From NCBI GenBank assembly GCA_016719055.1, contig JADKAW010000007.1, forward strand, positions 62,001 through 126,000: 64,000 bases of DNA. The letters run 5' to 3'. Below are positions 51,091 to 59,927 of the stretch, piece after piece. This DNA comes from Candidatus Rhodoferax mariagerensis (GTDB lineage Bacteria > Pseudomonadota > Gammaproteobacteria > Burkholderiales > Burkholderiaceae_C). Under the pieces are notes generated by a model. That model did not search any database. It had not been told where the DNA came from and was given only the letters and a program-made list of their open reading frames with translations. Made by a program: the position numbers and the translations under genes. Position 1 is the stretch's first letter; each line of letters begins with the position of its first letter.

Positions 51091-52362
51091 ATGGCACTCG
51101 TAGAAGTCAAAGTACCGCAACTCTCGGAATCCGTGGCTGAAGCCACTCTGTTGCAATGGAGGAAAAAAGTTGGCGACGCCGTCGTCGTGGATGAAATCCT
51201 GATTGAAGTCGAGACCGACAAGGTGGTGATGGAGGTGCCAGCGCCTTCGGCCGGGGTGATTGTTGAAATCGTGCAAGCTGATGGCGCGACCGTTGGTGCC
51301 GAGCAACTGATTGCCCGCATTGACACCGATGCCAAGGCCGGTGTAGTGGCCCCCGTCGCTCCGGTGGTGGCCGCCATGGCGGCTGCCGCTGCGCCAAGCG
51401 CTGTTGCGGCGGCGGCTGCAACGGGTGGCTCAATGGCCGGTGTCGCCATGCCAGCGGCTGCCAAGCTGATGGCCGACAACCATCTGGCTGCCGGCTCGGT
51501 GGCGGGCTCTGGCAAAGATGGTCGGGTCACCAAGGGCGATGTGCTGGCGTCGTTGGCTGCTCCGAAAGTACTAGCTGTCACCGTAATACCATCAAAGGCT
51601 GCAGCCCCATTATTGCCTCAAGTTGCAGCGCCAGCCAGCAGTTTGGCGGATTCGCTGGCCGGACGGCCTGAGCAGCGAGTGCCGATGAGCCGACTGCGCG
51701 CACGGGTCGCTGAGCGCTTGATCCAGTCACAGTCCACCAACGCCATCCTGACCACGTTCAATGAGATCAACATGGCCCCGGTGATGGACATGCGCAAGCG
51801 GATGCAGGACCGTTTCGAGAAGGAGCATGGTGTCAAGCTGGGTTTCATGAGCTTTTTTGTCAAGGCGGCAGTGCACGCACTCAAGAAATTCCCGGTGCTC
51901 AATGCCTCGGTGGACGGCAACGACATCGTTTACCACGGCTATTTCGACATTGGTATTGCCGTGGGTTCACCGCGCGGTCTGGTGGTACCGATTTTGCGCA
52001 ATGCCGACCAGATGAGTTTTGCCGACATCGAGAAAAAGATTGCGGATTTTGGGCAAAAGGCCAAAGACGGCAAGCTGGGCATGGAAGAGATGACTGGCGG
52101 CACCTTCTCGATCAGCAATGGCGGCACCTTTGGTTCGATGATGTCGACCCCCATCATCAACCCGCCACAAAGCGCGATTCTGGGTGTGCATGCCACCAAA
52201 GACCGCGCCATGGTTGAAAACGGCCAGGTGGTGGTGCGCCCGATGAACTACTTTGCCCTGAGCTACGACCACCGCATCATCGACGGTCGTGAAGCCGTGC
52301 TGGGTGTGGTGGCCATGAAGGAGGCGCTGGAAGATCCAGCCCGGCTGCTATTTGATATCTGA
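51091..52362 (+). CDS. sucB: Dihydrolipoyl succinyltransferase, E2 of the 2-oxoglutarate complex
   Basis: A 423-residue core-forming enzyme. One lipoyl domain (about 1-77) with Lys44 in EVETDKVVMEVP, an Ala-rich linker, the E1/E3-binding domain (about 118-152, AAAKLMADNHLAAGSVAGSG), a second linker, and the catalytic domain (about 190-420) with YDHRIIDGREAV. The second linker includes a 33-bp stretch (51572-51604) that belongs to the dispersed repeat family and reads LAVTVIPSKAA, in frame, so the repeat seems to be tolerated as linker. Sits between sucA and lpd. Confidence 0.97.
   Translation: MALVEVKVPQLSESVAEATLLQWRKKVGDAVVVDEILIEVETDKVVMEVPAPSAGVIVEIVQADGATVGAEQLIARIDTDAKAGVVAPVAPVVAAMAAAAAPSAVAAAAATGGSMAGVAMPAAAKLMADNHLAAGSVAGSGKDGRVTKGDVLASLAAPKVLAVTVIPSKAAAPLLPQVAAPASSLADSLAGRPEQRVPMSRLRARVAERLIQSQSTNAILTTFNEINMAPVMDMRKRMQDRFEKEHGVKLGFMSFFVKAAVHALKKFPVLNASVDGNDIVYHGYFDIGIAVGSPRGLVVPILRNADQMSFADIEKKIADFGQKAKDGKLGMEEMTGGTFSISNGGTFGSMMSTPIINPPQSAILGVHATKDRAMVENGQVVVRPMNYFALSYDHRIIDGREAVLGVVAMKEALEDPARLLFDI
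51572..51604 (+). repeat. 33-bp dispersed repeat, copy 4, inside the sucB linker
   Basis: Plus strand TAGCTGTCACCGT, 8 variable bases, then CAAAGGCTGCAG; same length and same ends as the other copies (TAGCT...GGCT-CAG). It is coding, in frame, and falls in a region under weak selection. Confidence 0.45.
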
Positions 52363-52446
52363 CTGTTGAGTGTCAATTTGTCATGCCCAGCAGTTGCCTT
52401 TAACCCGCAGCGCGCATTGGGAATCCGACTTCGCGAATGTCCCCCG

Positions 52447-52466
52447 GATTGGGGCTAGCCCCAATC
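52447..52466. other. 20-bp perfect palindrome between sucB and lpd
   Basis: GATTGGGG-CTAG-CCCCAATC, 85 bp after the sucB stop and 110 bp before lpd. Not followed by a T tract, so not a classic terminator; could be an mRNA stabilising hairpin or partial terminator that lowers or uncouples lpd expression. Confidence 0.6.
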
Positions 52467-52575
52467 TTCCTCCTTAATTTCGCTGCGTCAGACACCCAAC
52501 GCACGCCGCTAGTCGCTGTTGCGGTCTGTCTATTCACCAGCATGGCGTTTAGTTTTGGAAATTGGAAAGTTATTT

Positions 52576-54003
52576 ATGAGCAAACAGTTTGATGTCATCG
52601 TGATCGGTGCCGGCCCAGGTGGCTATATCGCCGCCATTCGTGCTGCCCAGTTGGGAAAAAACGTGGCCTGTATCGATGAGTGGAAAAACAGCGCCGGTGG
52701 TCCGGCACCGGGTGGCACATGTACCAATGTGGGTTGCATTCCCTCCAAGGCGCTGCTGCAGTCCAGCGAGCACTTTGAGCATGCCAGCCACCACTTTGCC
52801 GACCACGGCATTGCGGTCAAGGGCCTGAGCATGGATGTCGCCAAGATGGTGGCGCGCAAGGACACGGTGGTCAAGCAAAACAACGATGGCATCTTGTACC
52901 TGTTCAAGAAAAACAAGGTCAGCTTCTTTCATGGCCGGGGTGCCTTTGTCAAAGCGGTGGTGGGTGGCTACGAAATCAAAGTCACCGGCACTGCCGAAGA
53001 AATGCTAATTGGCGCCCAGATCATTGTGGCCACAGGCTCCAACGCCCGGGCGCTTCCCGGCGTGCCGTTTGACGAGGAAAACATCCTGTCCAATGACGGT
53101 GCCCTGCGGATTGGTGCTGTACCCAAAAAACTTGGGCTGGTTGGCTCGGGTGTGATTGGACTGGAGATGGGTTCGGTCTGGCGCCGACTGGGTGCGGAAG
53201 TCACCATACTTGAAGGCTTGTCAACGTTTCTGGGTGCCGTGGACCAGCAAATTGCCAAGGAAGCGCAAAAGGCGTTCACCAAGCAAGGCCTGAAAATTGA
53301 GCTTGGCGTGACGGTGGGTGAGATCAAGAGTGGCAAAAAGGGCGTCAGCATTGCCTACACCAACGCCAAGGGTGAAGCCCAGACTCTCGATGTTGACAAA
53401 CTGATTGTGTCGGTGGGTCGCGTGCCCAATACTGTTGGCCTCAATGCCGAAGCGGTTGGACTCAAGCTCGATGAGCGGGGTGCGATCCTGGTCGATGGTG
53501 ACTGCAGGACCAACCTGCCGGGCGTATGGGCGGTGGGTGATGTGGTGCGCGGCCCAATGCTGGCGCACAAGGCCGAGGAAGAAGGCGTGGCGGTGGCCGA
53601 GCGGATTGTGGGCCAGCACGGCCATGTCAACTTCAACACCATTCCCTGGGTGATTTACACCAGCCCCGAGATTGCCTGGGTGGGGCGCACCGAACAGCAG
53701 CTAAAGGTTGACGGCGTCGCTTTCAAGGCCGGCACCTTCCCGTTCCTGGCCAATGGGCGGGCCCGGGCGCTGGGCGACACCACCGGCATGGTCAAGATGC
53801 TGGCCGACGCGACTACCGACGAAATTTTGGGGGTGCATATTGTTGGCCCCATGGCCAGCGAGCTGATTGCCGAATGTGTGATGGCCATGGAGTTTCGAGC
53901 CAGCAGCGAAGACATTGCCCGTATTTGCCATGCCCACCCAAGCTTGAGCGAGTCCACCAAAGAGGCAGCGTTGGCTGTGGACAAACGCACGCTTAATTTT
54001 TAA
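52576..54003 (+). CDS. lpd: Dihydrolipoyl dehydrogenase (E3)
   Basis: A 475-residue FAD flavoprotein. FAD motif IVIGAGPGGYIAAIRAAQLG, redox-active pair in GGTCTNVGCIPSKALL, NAD motif LGLVGSGVIGLEMGSVWRRL, second FAD motif VWAVGDVVRGPMLAHKAEEEG, and the His-Glu catalytic region HAHPSLSE near the end. It reoxidises lipoyl groups of E2 with NAD+. ATG 52576 is preceded by the frame from 52519 with no start signal. Closes the sucA-sucB-lpd set; zapE follows after 66 bp. Confidence 0.97.
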   Translation: MSKQFDVIVIGAGPGGYIAAIRAAQLGKNVACIDEWKNSAGGPAPGGTCTNVGCIPSKALLQSSEHFEHASHHFADHGIAVKGLSMDVAKMVARKDTVVKQNNDGILYLFKKNKVSFFHGRGAFVKAVVGGYEIKVTGTAEEMLIGAQIIVATGSNARALPGVPFDEENILSNDGALRIGAVPKKLGLVGSGVIGLEMGSVWRRLGAEVTILEGLSTFLGAVDQQIAKEAQKAFTKQGLKIELGVTVGEIKSGKKGVSIAYTNAKGEAQTLDVDKLIVSVGRVPNTVGLNAEAVGLKLDERGAILVDGDCRTNLPGVWAVGDVVRGPMLAHKAEEEGVAVAERIVGQHGHVNFNTIPWVIYTSPEIAWVGRTEQQLKVDGVAFKAGTFPFLANGRARALGDTTGMVKMLADATTDEILGVHIVGPMASELIAECVMAMEFRASSEDIARICHAHPSLSESTKEAALAVDKRTLNF

Positions 54004-54020
54004 ATATGTAACAAATGTGG

Positions 54021-54053
54021 CTCTAGCCCATACTTTACAATAGCCCGTAGCTA
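54021..54053 (-). repeat. 33-bp dispersed repeat, copy 5
   Basis: Minus strand TAGCTACGGGCTA, 8 variable bases, then TATGGGCTAGAG. Lies in the 66-bp gap between lpd and zapE and ends 6 bp before the zapE ribosome site. Confidence 0.55.
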
Positions 54054-54069
54054 TATTTATGGAAGTAAA

Positions 54070-55176
54070 TTGAACTCATCTTCTGTCAAGAAGGCTTACC
54101 AGTCTGAGCTGGCTGCGCGGGGTTACCACCCTGATCCGGCGCAGTTGCGTGCTGTTGCGGCACTTGAGACCTGTGCACGCGAATGGGCCAAGTACAAAGA
54201 AAAGCGGTCCAACGCGTTCAAAAAGCTGATCAACCGTCCGCCGATTCCAAGGGGTGTGTACATGTACGGCGGGGTAGGGCGCGGCAAGAGCTTTTTGATG
54301 GATTGTTTTTACAACGCAGTGCCCCTGAAACGCAAGACGCGTCTGCATTTTCACGAGTTCATGCGTGAGGTGCACCGTGAATTGGCCAGTATGCAAGGTA
54401 CTGTCAATCCCTTGAACTTGCTGGCCAAGCGTATTTCTAAAAGGTACCGCTTGATCTGCTTTGATGAGTTTCATGTGTCAGACATCACGGATGCCATGAT
54501 CCTTCACCGGCTGTTAATTGCCTTGTTTGACAATGGCGTTGGTTTCGTGACAACGTCCAACTTCAAGCCCGATGACTTGTACCCCAATGGGCTGCACCGC
54601 GAACGCATTCTGCCGGCCATCGCTTTACTCAACGCACAGCTTGAGGTGATCAATGTTGATAACGGCACAGACTACCGGGGGCTAATGCTTGAGCAGCTTC
54701 AGATCTATCACACGCCTTTGGGGGATGCCGCAGACGCAGCCATGCTGGATGCGTTCGAACGCCTGGCAGCAACTCAGGACGAAGATCCGATGCTGAACAT
54801 TGAGGCTCGCAAGATTCGGTCGCGGCGCAGGGCGGGCGGTTTGGTTTGGTTTGACTTTCGCACCTTGTGTGGCGGGCCTCGCTCTCAGAATGACTATCTT
54901 GAAATTGCAACCCAGTTCCATACAGTGCTGCTCAGTGATGTGCCACGCATGCCGCCGCGCATGTCTTCGGAAGCCCGGCGGTTTACCTGGCTGGTGGACG
55001 TGTTGTATGACCGCCGCGTCAAGTTGATCATGTCGGCGGCAGAAGCGCCAGAGTGCCTCTACACTGAGGGCCCAATGTCCAATGAATTTGGTCGTACGGT
55101 GTCCCGCATCAATGAAATGCAGTCCGCTGAATTTTTGGGGTTGGACCGCCGCGACGTGGATACCCGGCTGACATGA
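54070..55176 (+). CDS. zapE: ZapE, AFG1-type cell-division ATPase
   Basis: A 368-residue P-loop ATPase. Walker A GGVGRGKSFLMD with Lys73, Walker B LICFDEFHVSDI, sensor region FVTTSNFKPDDLYPNGLHR (ending in the arginine finger) and the C-terminal FDFRTLCGGPRSQNDY. It binds FtsZ and the membrane at the division site under stress. The start is TTG 54070, with GGAAG just upstream; the ATG at 54059 runs into a stop after four codons. Position after lpd is usual in Comamonadaceae. Confidence 0.93.
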   Translation: MNSSSVKKAYQSELAARGYHPDPAQLRAVAALETCAREWAKYKEKRSNAFKKLINRPPIPRGVYMYGGVGRGKSFLMDCFYNAVPLKRKTRLHFHEFMREVHRELASMQGTVNPLNLLAKRISKRYRLICFDEFHVSDITDAMILHRLLIALFDNGVGFVTTSNFKPDDLYPNGLHRERILPAIALLNAQLEVINVDNGTDYRGLMLEQLQIYHTPLGDAADAAMLDAFERLAATQDEDPMLNIEARKIRSRRRAGGLVWFDFRTLCGGPRSQNDYLEIATQFHTVLLSDVPRMPPRMSSEARRFTWLVDVLYDRRVKLIMSAAEAPECLYTEGPMSNEFGRTVSRINEMQSAEFLGLDRRDVDTRLT

Positions 55177-55232
55177 GTGCGCAGCTGCTGCAGGTTGGAT
55201 TCACGACCCGCAAACGCGATTTTTGGCGCTGC

Positions 55233-56003
55233 TCAGGCTTGAGCGTTCAGCACCTCTAGCTTCACGATGGCCAGCGATAGATTGTCACCCCCACCTTTGG
55301 CCCGGCTGCGGGCCTTCTCGATCAAAAATTCACTGGCGTCGCGGGCTGACAACGTAGACAGAATCGAGCCCAGTTCTGTGTCGTTGAAATAGTGCCAGAC
55401 ACCGTCACTGCACACCATCAAGGTATCACCGGGAACCAGCTGGGGAATCAGGTCGCTGTCCATGGGAGGATCTTTGTCGGTGCCCAGGCAGCCCATCAGA
55501 ATATTTGAGCGCGGATGAAAGTTCGCTTGCTCTGCTGTAAGTTCACCCTGGTTGACCAGAGTTTGGACGTAAGAATGGTCCAAGGTGCGTTTGACCAACT
55601 GTTTGCCACGGAAATAATATATGCGTGAGTCACCGGCATGCGCCAAGTGGCAGCTACCATCTGGGTTGACCAAGAAAAGGGCGACGGTGCTATGCGGCTC
55701 TTCTTCAGTCGAAATAGCTGTAAGTTTGATGACCGTATGGGCTTCCAAAATGAGCTGCTTGAGCACAGCGACTGGATCATCAGACTGGGGCGAATAGCGA
55801 TCAAACAACTGCCTTGCCGTCATCATGACCTGGTCGGATGCTTTGCGGCCACCACTTCGCCCGCCCATACCGTCGGCCAAAACTGCCATGACGCAACCTT
55901 TGGCGTGTGGATGCATCAAAAGAGCAACCTGATCCTGCTGGTAGTCCCGGTCACCCTTGTGGATGCCGGTCGCAGCAGTGAGACGGTAGCCCAGTGATGT
56001 CAT
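55233..56003 (-). CDS. PP2C-family serine/threonine protein phosphatase
   Basis: A 256-residue metal-dependent phosphatase. Metal ligands lie in HKGDRDYQQDQ and VLADGMGGRSGG (near residue 44), in HAGDSRIYYF and in GGGDNLSLAIV at the C terminus. Probable role: removal of phosphate from Ser/Thr proteins in the cytoplasm. It starts 4 bp downstream of the bamD stop on the same strand, so the two are co-transcribed. No kinase gene is adjacent. Confidence 0.92.
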   Translation of the reverse strand: MTSLGYRLTAATGIHKGDRDYQQDQVALLMHPHAKGCVMAVLADGMGGRSGGRKASDQVMMTARQLFDRYSPQSDDPVAVLKQLILEAHTVIKLTAISTEEEPHSTVALFLVNPDGSCHLAHAGDSRIYYFRGKQLVKRTLDHSYVQTLVNQGELTAEQANFHPRSNILMGCLGTDKDPPMDSDLIPQLVPGDTLMVCSDGVWHYFNDTELGSILSTLSARDASEFLIEKARSRAKGGGDNLSLAIVKLEVLNAQA

Positions 56004-56007
56004 GAAA

Positions 56008-56814
56008 TCACCACAATTTCCACCAAGGCTGCGTCTTGGGCTTGAACCCCTGGGTCAAATAGGGGGTTTGTGGGTAGTTTTTTTCGAGAACTCGCAGTGC
56101 GTCGTCGCGCATCTGCGGCATTTGGAGTGCATCGTAAGACTTGACCATCAAATACAGGGCTTCTTCTAGTGCCGGGACACCTTGGTACTCGCTGATGGCT
56201 GTCTGAGCCCGATTCACCGCTGCGAGGTAGGCACCGCGTTCATAGTAATACCTAGCCACATGAACTTCAGACTGTGCCAGCGAGTTCACCACATAATTCA
56301 TGCGTGCCCTGGCGTCAGGGCTGTAGCGTGAATCAGGAAAGCGTGTCACAAGTTCCTTGAATGATTCGAACGATTCCTTGGCCGCGCGTTGGTCGCGTTC
56401 AGACAAATCTTGTTGGGTGATGGCCGAAAAAAGACCAAGATCATCATTAAAGTTGACGATTCCTTTCAGGTAAAGCGCGTAGTCGATGGCCGGGCTGGCG
56501 GGGTGTAGCTTCACGAAGCGATCAAGCGTTGCCAAGGCGAGCAGTGGGTCGCCGTTTTTGTATTGGGCATAAGCCTTGTCAAGCTGCGCCTGTTGCGCCA
56601 AGGGTGTTCCCGCTGCACGTCCTTCCAGTTTTTCAAACAAAGGCACCGCCTTGTCATAAGCGCCGGTGTTGAGTTCGTCCTTGGCTTCGGCGTAAATCTT
56701 GTTAGGACTCCAGCCAATGGTTGGGTCAACCGTGGTTGATGAACAAGCCCCTAGCCATAACACACCACCGGCCAAGACCAGGCGATAGACCGTTGATAAT
56801 TTGATACCTGGCAT
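56008..56814 (-). CDS. bamD: Outer-membrane assembly lipoprotein BamD
   Basis: A 268-residue lipoprotein. Lipobox LGAC (about residues 21-24) after the helix STVYRLVLAGGVLW; TPR repeats follow (NKIYAEAKDELNTGAYDKAV, QAQLDKAYAQYKNGDPLLAL, SRYSPDARARMNYVVNSLAQ, VHVARYYYERGAYLAAVNR). BamD is the essential lipoprotein partner of BamA in the outer-membrane beta-barrel machine. Start 56814 gives a standard signal; 56847 is longer but has no better ribosome site. The PP2C gene follows within 4 bp; rluD reads the other way, with only 14 bases between the start codons. Confidence 0.93.
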   Translation of the reverse strand: MPGIKLSTVYRLVLAGGVLWLGACSSTTVDPTIGWSPNKIYAEAKDELNTGAYDKAVPLFEKLEGRAAGTPLAQQAQLDKAYAQYKNGDPLLALATLDRFVKLHPASPAIDYALYLKGIVNFNDDLGLFSAITQQDLSERDQRAAKESFESFKELVTRFPDSRYSPDARARMNYVVNSLAQSEVHVARYYYERGAYLAAVNRAQTAISEYQGVPALEEALYLMVKSYDALQMPQMRDDALRVLEKNYPQTPYLTQGFKPKTQPWWKLW

Positions 56815-56828
56815 GTAGGACAACTTTC

Positions 56829-57833
56829 TTGAGAAATACCCAAACAATTATATCGACCCCCCCCACTTCATTCGACTTTGATTCATCGGAGCCAGCGGAT
56901 TTTGAGTTTGAAAGGCGAGAGCTGTTGCTTGGACCCGCGCATCACAATGTGCGTCTTGACAAGGTGCTGGCTGATTTGGTTCCTGAGTTTTCACGCAGTT
57001 ATCTGCAACAACTGATTGATTCAGGGAACGTGTTTGTTAACGGCAAAGCGGCGGGCAAAGCGTCGTTGAAAGTCAAGTTGGCGGATCGGTGCCAGGTTGA
57101 GCTCAGGCCAACCGCCCAAAGTCAATCCTTCAAGGCAGAAACTATGCCCTTGGACCTGGTGTTTCAGGACGAACATTTGCTGGTGGTTAACAAGCCTGCG
57201 GGGCTGGTCGTGCATCCTGCGCCTGGCAACTGGAGCGGCACCCTGATGAACGGGCTGCTGGGCTTTGACCCGCAGTCATTTATGTTGCCGCGGGCGGGGA
57301 TTGTTCATCGGCTTGACAAGGACACCAGCGGCTTAATGGTTGTGGCACGTACACGTGAAGTTATGGATGCCTTGGTGCGGGCGATTGCAGCCAGAGACGT
57401 CAGGCGGCAGTATCTGGCCTTGGGGCACGGCAATTGGGTGGGTGACAAGCATCGTCAAATTGACGCGCCGGTCGGGCGGGACCCAAAAAGCAGATTGCGC
57501 ATGGCTGTGGTCGACTTGGCAACTCAAGCCGGCAAATCTGCCAGAACTGACATGGCTTTTTTGGCCGGCTGTGAACTTGGCTGTTTGATTCAATGCAATT
57601 TACACACTGGCCGAACCCACCAGATCAGGGTTCACATGGCGTCAATTGGGCATCCGTTGGTGGCAGACCAACTCTACGGGGGCGCTTTTGCAGTCGGTAT
57701 GCAGCGCCAGGCTTTGCATGCTATTCAGTTGTCTTTTGTCCACCCCATCACCTTGGCTTCGCTGGTTTTTACCGCGCCTGTCCCGCCAGATCTTGTGGCG
57801 GCGTTTGATTCCTGGGGTCTCAAGTACAATTAA
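56829..57833 (+). CDS. rluD: 23S rRNA pseudouridine synthase RluD
   Basis: A 334-residue enzyme making pseudouridine in helix 69 of 23S rRNA. An S4 domain (about 38-95, VRLDKVLADLVPEFSRSYLQ) precedes the RluA-type catalytic domain, with Asp163 in IVHRLDKDTSGLMVVA. Signature strand RTHQIRVHMASIGHPLVAD is present. There is no ATG start near the N terminus; TTG 56829 is the best I can find, 15 bases from the bamD start on the other strand. The promoter must lie inside bamD coding sequence, or the start is elsewhere. Confidence 0.92.
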   Translation: MRNTQTIISTPPTSFDFDSSEPADFEFERRELLLGPAHHNVRLDKVLADLVPEFSRSYLQQLIDSGNVFVNGKAAGKASLKVKLADRCQVELRPTAQSQSFKAETMPLDLVFQDEHLLVVNKPAGLVVHPAPGNWSGTLMNGLLGFDPQSFMLPRAGIVHRLDKDTSGLMVVARTREVMDALVRAIAARDVRRQYLALGHGNWVGDKHRQIDAPVGRDPKSRLRMAVVDLATQAGKSARTDMAFLAGCELGCLIQCNLHTGRTHQIRVHMASIGHPLVADQLYGGAFAVGMQRQALHAIQLSFVHPITLASLVFTAPVPPDLVAAFDSWGLKYN

Positions 57834-57959
57834 AGTTATACAGTCGGCGTGCCAGCCGTGCTATTTGCGTGTTGCCGAAACTCTTGTCGGTGATCACTCC
57901 GCTACTCAGACTCCCTTTTTTCACACTCCCTTTGGGTGTTTTTTCGGAATATTGTTAGC

Positions 57960-58601
57960 ATGAATACGCTGGATGCCAAACGCGTCCTTGAAACTGCGTT
58001 GATTTGTTCGCCTCAGCCGATAGCTTTGCGCGACATGAGGGTACTTTTGGGTAATACCGTGAGTTTAGATTCAATTCGTTTGATGTTGGCCGATCTGTCC
58101 AAAGAATGGTCGCAGCGAGGGGTTGAATTGGTGGCAGTGGCTAGCGGCTGGAGGTTTCAAAGTCGACCTGAGATGCGGGCTTATCTGGACAGATTGCACC
58201 CGGAAAAGCCGCCGCGGTATGCCCGGGCCACGCTGGAAACCCTCGCCATCATTGCTTACAAGCAGCCGGTTACGCGCGGTGATATTGAAAACATAAGAGG
58301 CGTCACAGTGAATGCCCTCACATTGAAGCAACTGGAAGACCGCGGCTGGGTCGAAGAGATCGGACATCGCGACACAATTGGCCGGCCAGCGCTGTTTGCG
58401 ACCACCCGGCAGTTTCTCAATGACCTTGGGCTGGATTCGCTGGATCAGTTGCCGCTGCAAGATTCGGCTGATCAGGTCTTTGACACATTGAATTCTGGAA
58501 TGACTGCCCGTTTTTCAGGCCAGGCTGACTTTTCTTTGGGTCCGCAGGATTCTGGCGCTCTGAATGCAGGTCGCTCACCCGCATTTTTCGATGGAAGTTG
58601 A
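57960..58601 (+). CDS. scpB: Segregation and condensation protein ScpB
   Basis: A 213-residue winged-helix partner of ScpA and SMC. Landmarks: ALICSPQPIALRDMRVLLG, FQSRPEMRAYLDRLHPEKPP, TLETLAIIAYKQPVTRGDIE and RGVTVNALTLKQLEDRGWVE. Gene start at ATG 57960. The last 30 residues are low complexity. It precedes rluB by 54 bp, a common pairing. Confidence 0.93.
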   Translation: MNTLDAKRVLETALICSPQPIALRDMRVLLGNTVSLDSIRLMLADLSKEWSQRGVELVAVASGWRFQSRPEMRAYLDRLHPEKPPRYARATLETLAIIAYKQPVTRGDIENIRGVTVNALTLKQLEDRGWVEEIGHRDTIGRPALFATTRQFLNDLGLDSLDQLPLQDSADQVFDTLNSGMTARFSGQADFSLGPQDSGALNAGRSPAFFDGS

Positions 58602-58655
58602 GGTCTTTCAGTTGCGTTTTGACCTTTTCTGAGCGCCCTTTTTAGGAAATTGATC

Positions 58656-59801
58656 ATGGTTGACTCAAATGCCGAAACTCAAGCACGGGTTGCAGAGTCC
58701 ATTCGTTTCGAAGATGTTGTGTCTGGACGATTTGATGCGGAAGTCATCAAGGTCGAGCTGTCTTCACCCAAGCGCGTGTTACCACCTCAACCGGAATCCC
58801 CCAAACTGCATAAGGTGCTGGCGCAGGCTGGCATGGGTTCGCGTCTTGAGATGGAGCAACTCATCTTGGAAGGTCGTATCACAGTCAACAATGAACCAGC
58901 CCATGTTGGCCAACGCGTTCAATTTGGCGATTACGTGAAAGTCAACGGAAAACCCATTCGTTTTCGGATTGCGCCGCCGCCGCCCCGTGTGATTGCCTAT
59001 CACAAGCCCGCCGGTGAGGTCGTCAGTCATGACGATCCCCAAAATCGACCAACTGTTTTTCGAAAGTTGCCAAAGCTGTTCCAGGGCAAATGGCAATCTG
59101 TGGGACGCCTTGACCTGAATACTGAAGGTTTGCTACTTTTTACCAGCTCGGGAGATCTGGCCAACAATTTGATGCATCCTCGTTTTGGGTTGGAGCGTGA
59201 GTATGCGGTAAGGGTACTAGGTGCCTTGAACCATGAAGAAAAATCCAAACTTTTAGCGGGAGTCAAGCTTGAAGACGGTGTCGCGCAGTTTGGCTCGATA
59301 GAGGAAGGTGGAGGGGAGGGTTCCAATTGCTGGTATCGGGTAACAATTTCTGAGGGAAGAAATCGCGAGGTCAGACGCATGCTCGAGTCGGTTGGGCACG
59401 CGGTCAGTCGTTTGATCCGGATCCGATATGGTGCGATGGTTTTGCCGCGTGGCTTGAAACGCGGTGCCTGGATGGAGCTTGATGAGGCTGACATTCGTTC
59501 GTTGACACGGGCAGCGCAATTGAGTGGTGATCACCAGAAGCCCGATCGGTCCCAGCTTGATGACGGATCAGGCTTTGTGAACAGCAAGAAACCGCCCCTG
59601 CGAGATCGAAATCAGAATGTTTACAACAAGCGATCAGGCCCCAAAGGCCAGGCTAAAGCCAATCAGCCAGACCCCATGAAGACATCACTCGGCTATATTG
59701 GGGCTGACAGTTTTTCTCGGCAGCGGCAAGATGCAGATAAGAAGCACGGTGCTGGCTCTGGATCTTCGAAGGGCCGTCGCCTTTCTGGCAGATCCCGTTA
59801 G
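58656..59801 (+). CDS. rluB: 23S rRNA pseudouridine synthase RluB
   Basis: A 381-residue synthase: S4 domain (about 48-100), then RsuA-type catalytic domain with Asp in GRLDLNTEGLLLFT and NREVRRMLESVGHAVSRLIR. It modifies U2605 of 23S rRNA in E. coli. The C-terminal 75 residues are a basic, Gly/Lys/Asp-rich tail absent in short homologues, typical of betaproteobacterial RluB. ATG 58656 with AGGA upstream. Confidence 0.93.
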   Translation: MVDSNAETQARVAESIRFEDVVSGRFDAEVIKVELSSPKRVLPPQPESPKLHKVLAQAGMGSRLEMEQLILEGRITVNNEPAHVGQRVQFGDYVKVNGKPIRFRIAPPPPRVIAYHKPAGEVVSHDDPQNRPTVFRKLPKLFQGKWQSVGRLDLNTEGLLLFTSSGDLANNLMHPRFGLEREYAVRVLGALNHEEKSKLLAGVKLEDGVAQFGSIEEGGGEGSNCWYRVTISEGRNREVRRMLESVGHAVSRLIRIRYGAMVLPRGLKRGAWMELDEADIRSLTRAAQLSGDHQKPDRSQLDDGSGFVNSKKPPLRDRNQNVYNKRSGPKGQAKANQPDPMKTSLGYIGADSFSRQRQDADKKHGAGSGSSKGRRLSGRSR

Positions 59802-59927
59802 CTGCCGCGCTGGGGGGAGCTTAGTTCAACGTCGGGCTGATCGAAAATGGAACCACACGGTTTAGGTTAAAATCAAAAGCTTTGGCCAATGTGTCAAAAA
59901 CATCACTATTTTGCTTAGGAAAAAATC

